From NCBI RefSeq assembly GCF_042453785.1, contig NC_091670.1:40869501-40933500 (forward strand): DNA of 64,000 nucleotides. Reading direction: 5' to 3'. The first letter of the stretch is position 1. Each line of letters begins with the position of its first letter. A model generated the notes under the pieces. It had not been told where the DNA came from. It searched no databases and was given only the letters and a program-made list of their open reading frames with translations. The stretch comes from Malus domestica. Lineage: Eukaryota; Streptophyta; Magnoliopsida; Rosales; Rosaceae. Positions 1 through 9,195 of the stretch are shown here, one piece after another. Position numbers and translations under genes: made by a program.

Positions 1-197
1 TTGCGTGTGAAGATTACAGACAAGCTTTATCCAAGGAGATCCAGCTCTTGAAGTTGGGAAAGTGGTGCCTCTTCGATTTTCGAACAAGCAATCCTGTCGG
101 GGATCTGGCTCTCGAGATTCGAAGAACGATGCCTCTTCGATTTTTGAGAAAGCAATCCTGCTGGGGGTCTGGCTCTCGAGATTCGGAGAGCGGTGTC

Positions 198-851
198 TCT
201 TCGATTTTTGAGAAAGTAATCATGTTGGGAGTCTGGCTCTCGAGATTCGGAGGGCAGTGCCTCTTCGATTTTGGAGCAAGCAATCTTGTTGGGAGTGTTT
301 TCTCGAATGTGAGTAAAGGTTGGACGTGTTTGCTAGTCTACCTTGCCACGAAGCACAGAGGTTGACACACAGGGACTTTCCAATTATCCAGCAGTGGTAT
401 TGTTCCTTTACCCTCTCTTCGATTTTTGAGAAAGTAATCATGTTGGGAGTCTGGCTCTCGAGATTCGGAGGGCGGTGCCTCTTCGATTTTGGAGCAAGCA
501 ATCTTGTTGGGAGTGTTTTCTCGAATGTGAGTAAAGGTTGGGCCTGTTTGCTAGTCTACCTTGCCACGAAGCACAAAGGTTGACACACAGGGACTTTCCA
601 ATTATCCAGCAGTGGTACTGTTCCTTTACCCTCTCTTCGATTTTTGAGAAAGTAATCATGTTGGGAGTCTGGCTCTCGAGATTCGGAGGGCGGTGCCTCT
701 TCGATTTTGGAGCAAGCAATCTTGTTGGGAGTGTTTTCTCGAATGTGAGTACAGGTTGGGCATGTTTGCTAGTCTACCTTGCCATGAAGCACAGAGGTTG
801 ACACACCGGGACTTTCCAATTATCCAGCAGTGGTACTGTTCCTTTACCCTT
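198..851. repeat. 218-bp tandem repeat, 3 copies
   Basis: The start motif TCTTCGATTTTTGAG recurs at 198, 416 and 634, which is exactly 218 bp each time. The three copies differ at only a few bases, so the array is young or homogenised. Each unit carries two CTCTTCGATTTT-type sub-motifs. The same sub-motif recurs in front of the array (about 61-200) and in the second array, so the whole 1-1.4 kb region grew from one short seed. Confidence 0.9.
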
Positions 852-1172
852 GTGGGTAATAATATGGTAGCTAGACCTTCAAAATTTATGTGTTTAAACT
901 TTGTTAGTGTTGTTTCTTTGCAATTCTTTTACCCTTCTTGGTCATTGCGATGTAGTGGGAGCTGCAAGCTTCACGTGTCTCAACTTTGTCAGAGAACTTT
1001 GGCAAAGTTATCTGTGGTACCCATGAGCTACTGTTGCGTGTGGGAAGTGGGTGATTGAACAGTACGATTCATGTGCTTTCTACTTCGTTAGAAATCTTCG
1101 ACAGAATGCCCATAATTTCCGCAAAGCTGAGTGTGCGTGTGACAGGTGCTGACAAGGCTGGAAAAGTAGGTG

Positions 1173-1395
1173 CCTCTTCGATTTCTGAGATCGGCCCTCG
1201 TGGTCTCTGAGCATCCCATCTTTTGAGAAAGCAAGCCTCTTCGATTTTTGAGATTGGCCTTCGTGGTCTTTGAGCAGCCCAGCTTTTGAGAAAGCAAACG
1301 CCTCTTCGATTTCTGAGATCGACCCTCGTGGTCTCTGAGCAGCCCAGCTTTTGAGAAAGCAAACGCCTCTTCGATTTCTGAGCAGGCGCCTCTTC
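1173..1395. repeat. 63-65-bp tandem repeat, about 3.3 copies
   Basis: CCTCTTCGAT starts recur at 1173, 1236, 1301 and 1366, with a truncated copy at 1388. Each unit contains a CTCGTGGTCTCTGAGCA-like core and TTTTGAGAAAGCAA. Open frames on the minus strand across this array are by-products of the repeat. Confidence 0.85.
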
Positions 1396-1543
1396 GATTT
1401 CTGAAGCTTCGTCGAGTGCAGATTTTTATAGGGGCTGACATTAAGTTCCAAAGCACACTTGACTATCCACCAGTAAAAGCTCCATTCTTGCACTTCTAAG
1501 ATCTTGATTTGTCCGACCTCTTCTCTCTTCAACACCTTTGAAA

Positions 1544-2218
1544 ATGTCTGGCCCCTCCGACCGTCGTTTTGACTTGAACCTTGTTGAAGAGGCAGCCCCG
1601 CCTTCTCCAGACAACATATGGCGCCCATCCTTCGTCTCCCCTACTGGTCCTCTTACCGTTGGGGATTCCGTGATGAAGAATGATATGACCGCTGCGGTAG
1701 TGGCCAGGAACCTTCTCACTCCCAAAGATAACAGACTACTTTCCAAACGGTCTGATGAGTTGGCTGTTAAGGATTCTCTGGCTCTCAGTGTTCAGTGTGC
1801 AGGTTCTGTGTCTAATATGGCCCAACGCCTATTTGCTCGAACCCGCCAAGTTGAATCATTGGCGGCTGAAGTGATGAGTCTCAAACAGGAGATTAGAGGG
1901 CTCAAGCATGAGAATAAACAGTTGCACCGGCTCGCACATGACTATGCTACAAACATGAAGAGGAAGCTTGACCAGATGAAGGAATCTGATGGTCAGGTTT
2001 TACTTGATCATCAGAGATTTGTAGGTTTGTTCCAAAGGCATTTATTGCCTTCGTCTTCTGAGGCTGTACCGCGTAATGAAGCTCCAAATGATCAACCTCT
2101 GATGCCTCCTCCTTCTAGGGTTTTGTCCAGTACTGAGGCTCCGAATGATCCTCCTCCGGTGCCTTCTCTTTCTGGGGCTCTACCGACTGCGGAGACTTCT
2201 CCTAAGCAACCTTTGTGA
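1544..2218 (+). CDS. Repeat-borne coiled-coil protein, function unknown
   Basis: This is a 224-residue open frame from an ATG at 1544 to a TGA at 2216-2218. The N-terminal third is polar. Roughly residues 85-155 have a heptad-like pattern rich in Leu, Glu, Lys and Arg (for example EVMSLKQEIRGLKHENKQL), as expected for a coiled coil. The C-terminus is Pro/Ser-rich with an imperfect duplication around EAPNDQPLMPPPS and EAPNDPPPVPS. No catalytic or zinc-knuckle motif is visible. It is flanked by tandem arrays and a LINE, so I read it as an element-encoded protein rather than a host gene. I recall similar uncharacterised proteins annotated many times in apple, but cannot verify this here. Confidence 0.55.
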   Translation: MSGPSDRRFDLNLVEEAAPPSPDNIWRPSFVSPTGPLTVGDSVMKNDMTAAVVARNLLTPKDNRLLSKRSDELAVKDSLALSVQCAGSVSNMAQRLFARTRQVESLAAEVMSLKQEIRGLKHENKQLHRLAHDYATNMKRKLDQMKESDGQVLLDHQRFVGLFQRHLLPSSSEAVPRNEAPNDQPLMPPPSRVLSSTEAPNDPPPVPSLSGALPTAETSPKQPL

Positions 2219-2409
2219 AGGCTCCCTCTTGTTTGTTTATTTTGACTCAAGTATATGTACATATTTGTAACTTATCGGGGATATCAATAAATAAGCTTTC
2301 CTTCATTTCAACGTATTGTGTTAAATACACCAAAGCCTTCTTCGCTAAGTTCTTTGAATTTTCTTTTGTTGAAGCTTGTATGTTGAAGCTTTGTGAGTGG
2401 AGCATATAG

Positions 2410-5400
2410 GTTGAGGTAGTGTTCCCTTAATTTCCCGAGTGAGGAAAACTTCTTGGTTGGAGACTTGGAAAATCCAAGTCACTGAGTGGGATCGGCTATA
2501 TGAATCTTAGAACGCCATTGTGTTCTGTCCTGTGTCATGTCCTCCGTTAGATCCAAGTACTCTAAGTCTTTTCTTAGGGTCTCTTCCAAAGTTTTCCTAG
2601 GTCTTCCTCTGCCCCTTCGGCCCTGAACCTCTGTCCCATAGTCGCATCTTCTAATCGGAGCGTCAGTAGGCCTTCTTTGCACATGTCCAAACCACCGTAA
2701 CCGATTTTCTCTCATCTTTCCTTCAATTTCGGCTACTCCTACTTTACCCCGGATATCCTCATTCCTAATCTTATCCTTTCTCGTGTGCCCACACATCCAA
2801 CGAAGCATCCTCATCTCCGCTACACCCATTTTGTGTACGTGTTGATGCTTCACCGCCCAACATTCTGTGCCATACAGCATCGCCGGCCTTATTGCCGTCC
2901 TATAAAATTTTCCCTTGAGCTTCAGTGGCATACGGCGGTCACACAACACGCCGGATGCACTCTTCCACTTCATCCATCCAGCTTGTATTCTATGGTTGAG
3001 ATCTCCATCTAATTCTCCGTTCTTTTGCAAGATAGATCCTAGGTAACGAAAACGGTCGCTCTTTGGTATTTCTTGATCTCCGATCCTCACCCCTAACTCG
3101 TTTTGGCCTCCATTTGCACTGAACTTGCACTCCATATATTCTGTCTTTGATCGGCTTAGGCGAAGACCTTTAGATTCCAACACTTCTCTCCAAAGGTTAA
3201 GCTTTGCATTTACCCCTTCCTGAGTTTCATCTATCAACACTATATCGTCTGCGAAAAGCATACACCAAGGAATATCACCTTGAATATGTCCTGTTAACTC
3301 ATCCATTACCAACGCAAAAAGGTAAGGACTTAAGGATGAGCCTTGATGTAATCCTACAGTTATGGGAAAGCTTTCGGTTTGTCCTTCATGAGTTCTTACG
3401 GCAGTCTTTGCTCCTTCATACATATCCTGTATAGCTTGGATATATGCTACTCGTACTCCTTTCTTCTCTAAAATCCTCCAAAGAATGTCTCTTGGGACCC
3501 TATCATACGCTTTTTCCAAATCTATAAAGACCATGTGTAAATCCTTTTTCCCATCTCTATATCTTTCCATCAATCTTCGTAAGAGATAGATTGCCTCCAT
3601 GGTTGAGCGCCCTGGCATGAACTCGAATTGGTTGTCCGAAACCCGTGTCTCTTGCCTCGATCTATGCTCAATGACTCTCTCCCAGAGCTTCATTGTATGA
3701 CTCATTAGCTTAATACCCCTATAGTTCATGCAATTTTGTACATCGCCCTTATTCTTGTAGATAGGCACCAAAGTGCTCATTCGCCACTCATTCGGCATCT
3801 TCTTCGTTTTCAAAATCCTATTGAAAAGGTTAGTGAGCCATGTTATACCTGTCTCTCCCAAAACTTTCCACACTTCGATTGGTATATCGTCTGGGCCTAC
3901 TGCTTTTCTATGCTTCATCTTCTTCAAAGCTACACCCACTTCTTCCTTCCGGATTCTACGATAAAAAGAGTAGTTTCTACACTCTTCTGAGTTACTCAAC
4001 TCCCCTAAAGAAGCACTCCTTTCATGTCCTTCATTGAAAAGATTATGAAAATAACCTTTCCATCTGTCTTTAACCGCGTTCTCTGTAGCAAGAACCTTTC
4101 CATCCTCATCCTTGATGCACCTCACTTGGTTTAGGTCCCTTGTCTTCTTGTCCCTTGCTCTAGCTAGTTTATAGATATCCAACTCTCCTTCTTTGGTATC
4201 TAGTCGCTTATACATATCGTCATAAGCCGCTAACTTAGCTTCTCTCACAGCTTTCTTCGCCTCTTGCTTCGCTTTTCTATACCTTTCACCATTTTCATCG
4301 GTCCTATCCTTGTATAAGGCTTTACAACATTCCTTCTTAGCCTTCACCTTTGCTTGTACCTCCTCATTCCACCACCAAGATTCCTTTTGGTGTGGGGCAA
4401 AGCCCTTGGACTCTCCTAATACCTCTTTTGCTACTTTTCGGATACAACTAGCCATGGAATCCCACATTTGGTTAGCTTCCCCCTCTCTATCCCACACACA
4501 CTGGGTGATTACTTTCTCTTTGAAAATGACTTGTTTTTCTTCTTTTAGATTCCACCATCTAGTCCTTGGGCACTTCCAAGTCTTGTTCTTTTTTCTCACT
4601 CTTTTGATATGTACATCCATCACCAACAAGCGATGTTGATTAGCCACGCTCTCTCCTGGTATAACTTTGCAATCCTTACAAGTTATACGATCCCCTTTCC
4701 TCATTAGAAGAAAATCTATTTGTGTTTTTGACGACCCACTCTTGTAGGTGATCACATGTTCTTCTCTCTTCTTAAAGAAGGTGTTGGCTAAGAAGAGATC
4801 ATATGCCATTGCAAAATCCAAGATAGCTTCCCCATCCTCGTTTCTCTCCCCAAAACCATGGCCACCATGAAAACCTCCATAGTTGCCTGTCTCCCTGCCC
4901 ACGTGTCCATTTAAATCTCCTCCTATAAATAACTTCTCTGTCTAAGCAATTCCTTGCACCAAGTCTCCAAGGTCTTCCCAAAATTTCTCCTTCGAACTCG
5001 TATCCAACCCTACTTGAGGTGCGTACGCACTAATCACATTGATAAGTTCTTGTCCTATTACAATCTTGATTGCCATGATTCTATCTCCAACCCTCTTGAC
5101 ATCTACAACATTTTGTGTCAAGGTCTTGTCCACGATGATGCCAACACCGTTTCTCGTTCTATTTGTGCCCGAATACCATAGTTTAAACCCTGAGTTTTCT
5201 AGATCCTTTGCCTTACGACCAACCCACTTAGTTTCTTGTAGGCACATAATATTTATCCTTCTCCTCACCATAACTTCTACTACTTCCATAGATTTTCCCG
5301 TCAAGGTTCCTATATTCCACGTTCCTAAACGCATTTTGCTCTCTTGAACTCTACCCTTCTGTCCTAGCTTCTTCACCCTTCCCCGTCTAATAGGATCAAA

Positions 5401-5745
5401 GTACTTCTTTTGTGTGTCCCGTGTAAAGTTGATAGGAGCATATACTCCCAAACAACTTTGAGTGGAGTCGTTCGAAAAGAAGTTTCTATAGCCCCCTTGC
5501 TCATTTAACACTGCATCCGGGTGCCGATGGAGATACAGCGACCCTTGCTCACTTATCACTGTGCTCAGGCCACACAGCGCGCCACTTACGGGTGACGCCC
5601 TAGCTTTAGCGCGATTTCGTTCTGGATTCATTTTCATAAGGATTCGACGTGATCATGGAGTGCCGGCTGTCGACTACCTGACGCCCTCCCCCTCCTCCTT
5701 TATCCGGGCTTGGGACCGGCAATGTAAGATAAACTTACACGGCGG
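2410..5745 (-). mobile_element. RTE-clade LINE, near full length
   Basis: This is a non-LTR retrotransposon on the minus strand. It has a GC-rich 5' leader at about 5640-5745, one long reading frame with apurinic-type endonuclease then reverse transcriptase, and a short 3' tail after the stop at 2479. The single frame with endonuclease plus RT and no separate gag frame, and the short 3' UTR, fit the RTE clade. The 3' end (about 2410) is a guess. I could not find a clear target-site duplication, so both ends are approximate. It abuts the repeat-element interior and may have inserted into it. Confidence 0.85.
2479..5637 (-). pseudogene. RTE LINE endonuclease-reverse transcriptase, one in-frame stop
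   Basis: The frame runs from ATG at 5637 to TGA at 2479-2481, 1053 codons. It is open except for one TAG at 4942-4944 (codon 232), just before GGDLNGHVG. Endonuclease signatures in order: [44 protein letters not shown] and [13 protein letters not shown] signatures in order: [37 protein letters not shown] and the catalytic LFADDIVLI (FADD box). The C-terminus has a Cys/His-containing region ([22 protein letters not shown]). It would nick target DNA and copy LINE RNA. The single stop means this copy is probably immobile but young. A LINE of this kind is often mis-annotated as a craniofacial development protein 2-like gene. Confidence 0.88.
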
Positions 5746-6281
5746 AGTTATATTTAATTATACTATTATATATAAAAAATGAAGAGTATAATCATACTTA
5801 CTATTTTATCTTGTCTAATATGATTTATGTTATACATACCAAAATGGCTACAAATATCGCAAAATTTCACAATAAATATTGAATGGTGGATGCACAAAAG
5901 TTTGAAAACTTTCATTTCGTAGTCTTGCAAAATGTAGGAGATCCGAAATATGTTCCGAAAATTCCGAGATAAAACCAATTCTGAAAACTCCAATAAATTC
6001 CAATAATCCAAAATTCCAAAATTCCAAAATTGGAGCTAATATTTGATTCCGAAACTTTTTTGGATTGGGAATGGAATTCATCTTTCCGATCCTATCTAAC
6101 CGAAAAATGGGGAAAACTTTAAGGACCAAAATGATATCCTGACAAGTAACTCCAGCTAACACAACAAATGATACTGAATGATTCATGCAAAGACAATTTC
6201 TTAAAAGAATTCTTTTTATTAATCACGATTATGTGTGCGCAGATAAGAGTAGTGTGCGCAGATATGAAGTGAACAACATAC
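5746..6281. other. AT-rich spacer, no gene seen
   Basis: AT-rich DNA between the LINE and the CTF18 exon fragment. It has a short run of repeated AATTCCAAAAT-type words near 6000-6030. Open frames here are short and show no family resemblance. Confidence 0.6.
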
Positions 6282-6547
6282 CTCCACCACTCGGTACCCA
6301 CAATGCTTTGCAGCTATATGTGCAAGTGTAGTCTTCCCAAGCCCTGGAGGGCCACAAAGTAAAAGGATCTTTTGTTCTGGGGGACTGGTAGACCTTGACT
6401 TATTCCACAACTCTGGAATGCTTTTTGAATTAGCACTTTCATCATTCATATCCTTAAAATGCATATTTTTTTCATTATTCCATCCTCTGTTATTCCTTGA
6501 AACCTTTGAATCAAAAAGTTTGTGGTGTTGAGTGATAGAAGAAACAC
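6282..6547 (-). pseudogene. CTF18: CTF18 clamp-loader exon fragment (Walker A)
   Basis: A single exon of 88 codons contains [20 protein letters not shown] followed by [15 protein letters not shown]. This is the P-loop segment of CTF18, the large subunit of the alternative RFC complex that loads PCNA for sister-chromatid cohesion. The Walker A motif GPPGLGKT is intact. The exon ends at a good GT donor (GTATG, 6281-6277) and is preceded by a plausible AG at 6549-6548. Upstream residues ([17 protein letters not shown]) also match the poorly conserved linker of plant CTF18. None of the rest of this roughly 900-residue protein is seen: downstream is AT-rich DNA and the LINE, and upstream is a CSU1 exon. 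It is therefore a captured or relic exon. Confidence 0.72.
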
Positions 6548-7019
6548 CTTAAGCACAAACCATATAAGTAACAGAATTTCTAGATATATAATACACCTTG
6601 GTGAAATTTTACTCAAGATCTACTGAAAGGAAATAAAACCAAAAGGCATCATCAAGCTGGGCAAAACTCACATCTTCCATAGGAAGCCTCGTGGAAACCA
6701 AAAAACATCAAGAACAGGCAACTACAAAGCTAACAACCAGCAGAAGGTTGCATTTGCTATAACCACGCTTAAATGCTTAAAATTAGTTTTACAGTCCCAA
6801 AATTGGCTCCGTTATACAAATAACTGGATTCATAGTCCACTTTCTCTTGAAGTCTCCCAAGGAGTCACAAAACCAATAGACTCTAGGGAATTACACTAAA
6901 TCTATGAACCAGATTCCCCAGTATAAAGCAATCCCATTCAGTAATGAGAATATAAAACTATACCACCAACCAAGTATATAAAGAAGAGCTATATAAGGAT
7001 TATGTTAGTCAAGAGGGGA

Positions 7020-7145
7020 CAAGGTGTTGGGTTTTTACCCATGCGTCCAGGGTTTGAAACTCCCCCTCCCCTAAATTGCTGTATTAGTTTCAAACTCTCC
7101 CCCTCCCCCTAATAATAGTAAACTTTTTAAAATAAAATAAACAAC
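7020..7145 (+). mobile_element. SINE with 13-bp target duplication
   Basis: A 126-bp insert is flanked by perfect direct repeats AGTCAAGAGGGGA at 7007-7019 and 7146-7158. It begins CAAGGTGTTGGG, has a box B-like GGGTTTGAAACTCC, and ends in an A-rich tail (AAAATAAAATAAACAAC). This is the structure of a tRNA-derived SINE mobilised by a LINE. The family is not named here. Confidence 0.8.
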
Positions 7146-7880
7146 AGTCAAGAGGGGATCTCAAGGAACCAAAACTACACCATTTCAATTAAATTAAAAT
7201 AGTTCGTATTTCTCCGAACCTCTTTAATCCCTTCGAAGAAAACCCCGTTGAAGTAGTAAACAATAGTAACAAAAACATCACATTCTGATGTGACAACAAA
7301 ACAGACTCAAGCATATTAGGAAAAAACTTTCGTCACCTAAAAATATGGACTAGAGAGACATACCACACGGCAGGGCAGAACGTAATTCAAATGGGATACC
7401 CTATGGCAACCTCCAAGACGGGTCCTATAACTTATGCCTTAACAAAGCAAGCTTGTTTCTGAAGGGATTCAATGCCAATGAAAAAACAAATACAGATGGC
7501 ACTGAACTTATGATCCCCAAGCAAAATCCCACTTTCGAAATTTGCGATTCAATGCAGTACGGGGGTTTTTCAAAAGATATTAGTGTTCTCTATGCATTTC
7601 AAGTTGGTTTATTTCACAACCAAGTACCTTCCACTTTGTTAAAGCTGAAATCTTTCGGTCTCGGGTACCCCCTAACACTCATATCATCTAGAAACCTAAA
7701 TCTCCGACTCCAAAGCTCTTAGCCACTTCAAAATCTCAATCCAACAGAAAAACCAAGCAATTCAACACATCAAAAGTCAAATTCACAGGAAAAAAAGACA
7801 CCAAATTGGACTGGACAAATAACAATCAAAATTGCGCGCAAACAGAGAGTTCGAGAAAGAGGGAGAAGCGGCATACTTAC

Positions 7881-8119
7881 CTATGGATATCCTTCTTCTG
7901 AGAAAGCAAGCACTCGAGAATGCATTCCTTGCAAAAGACGTGGCCTTTCTGGCAGCACATGGGGTCGATGAAGGGTTTCAGGCAGAGGCAGCAGGCGTCG
8001 AAGGGCTTGATGGAGTCCCTGCCCAACCGCTCCCTCTGGGTTCCATAGCCGAGCTTCTTCTTCTCGTCGTAGGTGAAGAAAGCGAGGTCGTTGTTGTTCT
8101 TCGAGTGCCTCTGCGGCAT
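7881..8119 (-). pseudogene. CSU1: CSU1/NOSIP-type E3 ligase, first exon only
   Basis: The exon starts with ATG at 8119 and encodes MPQRHSKNNNDLAFFTYDEK, then a U-box/RING-like segment with CCLCLKPFIDPMCCQKGHVFC and KECILECLLSQKKDIH. It ends at a good GTAAG donor (7880-7876) after 79 codons plus 2 nt. This is the N-terminus of the nitric-oxide-synthase-interacting protein family, in plants CSU1, an E3 ubiquitin ligase acting on the COP1/SPA pathway. A pyrimidine-containing leader precedes the ATG. No later CSU1 exon is recognisable in the next 1.3 kb, and the next exon-like sequence is CTF18, in an incompatible phase (2 nt left over, 1 needed). I read this as a truncated copy. A gene with a very long first intron interrupted by insertions is the alternative. 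Confidence 0.7.
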
Positions 8120-8733
8120 CTTTTCTCAGCGGATGATTGGGAATTTGGATTAAAATCCAACTCTTCTGATCGTGGATTCTGGGATTTTCGATTTGAGAAT
8201 TTGGGGAGGGAGATGCAAAAGCAGCCCTAATCAATTTGGGGGAACACTTGAAATCGGATTTGGATTTTGGAGTTTTATTAGCACCGCCATTTGAAACGAC
8301 ATGTCGCGCACGTTAGCGTAGCTCAAATTGTCATTTTATTATTTGTCTTTTTAGGTAAAATAGTTACTGACATAAGTTTTCATTTTAATTTTTGTGATTT
8401 AAAATAGTTACTGAGTCTAATATAAATTATTTTGGTCTCTTCGTAATAAAAAATTAGTTTTTTTGTAAATATTTTTCATTAAATAAGAATAAAATAATAA
8501 AAATACTTTCAATTTTGGTCATTATCTCTATTAATTAATAAAACATTAATTGTCAATCAAAATTCTATAAAATTACAAGTTTAACCCTTTAATTAAAACA
8601 TAATATGAATAAGAAATATGGGGCAGAAATGTAATTTCACACAATCAAATTTTGCTATTTTTTTTTTCAAAGCATCACCCCCATGTAATCATAACATATC
8701 TATAATTATAAAAAATAATTAAAAAAAAATTAT

Positions 8734-8762
8734 CACACACTTTGTGTGTGCCCATATGCTAG
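8734..8762 (+). mobile_element. Helitron-like 3' terminus
   Basis: A perfect 7-bp stem (CACACAC at 8734-8740 and GTGTGTG at 8744-8750, 3-nt loop) lies 8 nt upstream of CTAG at 8759-8762, followed by T. Hairpin, then CTRR, then host T is the standard Helitron 3' end. I could not fix the matching 5' TC end. If it lies before 6.28 kb, the CTF18 and CSU1 exons would be cargo. Confidence 0.6.
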
Positions 8763-9063
8763 TGATTGATTGATGGTGGACAAACTTAAAGATCATTTTT
8801 ATTGATTTCAAATCTCAAACATCAAAATGACGAGTTATGTCAATCTCATATACTATTGTTTAAAAAAAAACCTTGTTATTTTAGGTTATTTGAAGAAAAA
8901 AATGTAAAATTCAATAAATAAATCCCCAAAAAAAGAAGATAAAAGTATATTATTTTATTTTTGAACCATAATTTAATTGGCCTTAAGACCTTTAGTTAAA
9001 AAAAAAATTGCCTTAAGACCTAATTGACAAAAAGCACAGTTAAAAAATTACCCAAAATGGAAG
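8763..9063. other. AT-rich spacer upstream of the stress-protein gene
   Basis: Poly-A/T rich DNA. The segment 8780-8830 resembles one arm of the foldback MITE at 34.4-34.8 kb (similar word order around ATCAAAATGA and GAGTTATG). No gene seen. Confidence 0.5.
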
Positions 9064-9070
9064 TATAAAA
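9064..9070 (+). promoter_or_regulatory. Probable TATA box of the universal stress protein gene
   Basis: TATAAAA lies 126-132 bp upstream of the chosen ATG (9196). A CT-rich leader (TCTCTTTCTTCTTTCC, then CTCTCTCTCTACTC) follows, as is common in plant 5' UTRs. The transcription start would fall near 9095-9105. Confidence 0.6.
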
Positions 9071-9195
9071 CGATATAATTTCTCTTTCTTCTTTCCTGAA
9101 AACATTTGCGACCTCCACACACTCTCTCTCTACTCAAAAGAAACCACCTGAATCCTTTTGCCGTCTTTCTTTCCAAATATTCCAATCAACTCCCC

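Larger units (their letters stand above)
1..2409. repeat. Repeat-element interior, unclassified (arrays plus coiled-coil ORF)
   Basis: This stretch looks like the inside of a high-copy repeat. It has two separate tandem arrays, then an open frame at 1544-2218, then AT-rich DNA up to the LINE. I see no reverse transcriptase, integrase or terminal repeat, so the family is not decided. A non-autonomous LTR-type element is my best guess, from memory of similar Maleae repeats. The left edge lies outside the window and the right edge near 2409 is approximate. Confidence 0.45.

Noticed and set aside
198-1395. Spaced repeats that might suggest a CRISPR-like array
   Set aside because: Units are 218 bp and 63-65 bp with no constant-repeat/variable-spacer pattern, and the genome is plant nuclear. 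They are ordinary tandem repeats.
1069-1746. Several overlapping minus-strand open frames of 97-182 codons
   Set aside because: They translate the 63-65-bp repeat and the antisense of the coiled-coil ORF, and show Arg/Lys-rich repeat peptides rather than a protein family.
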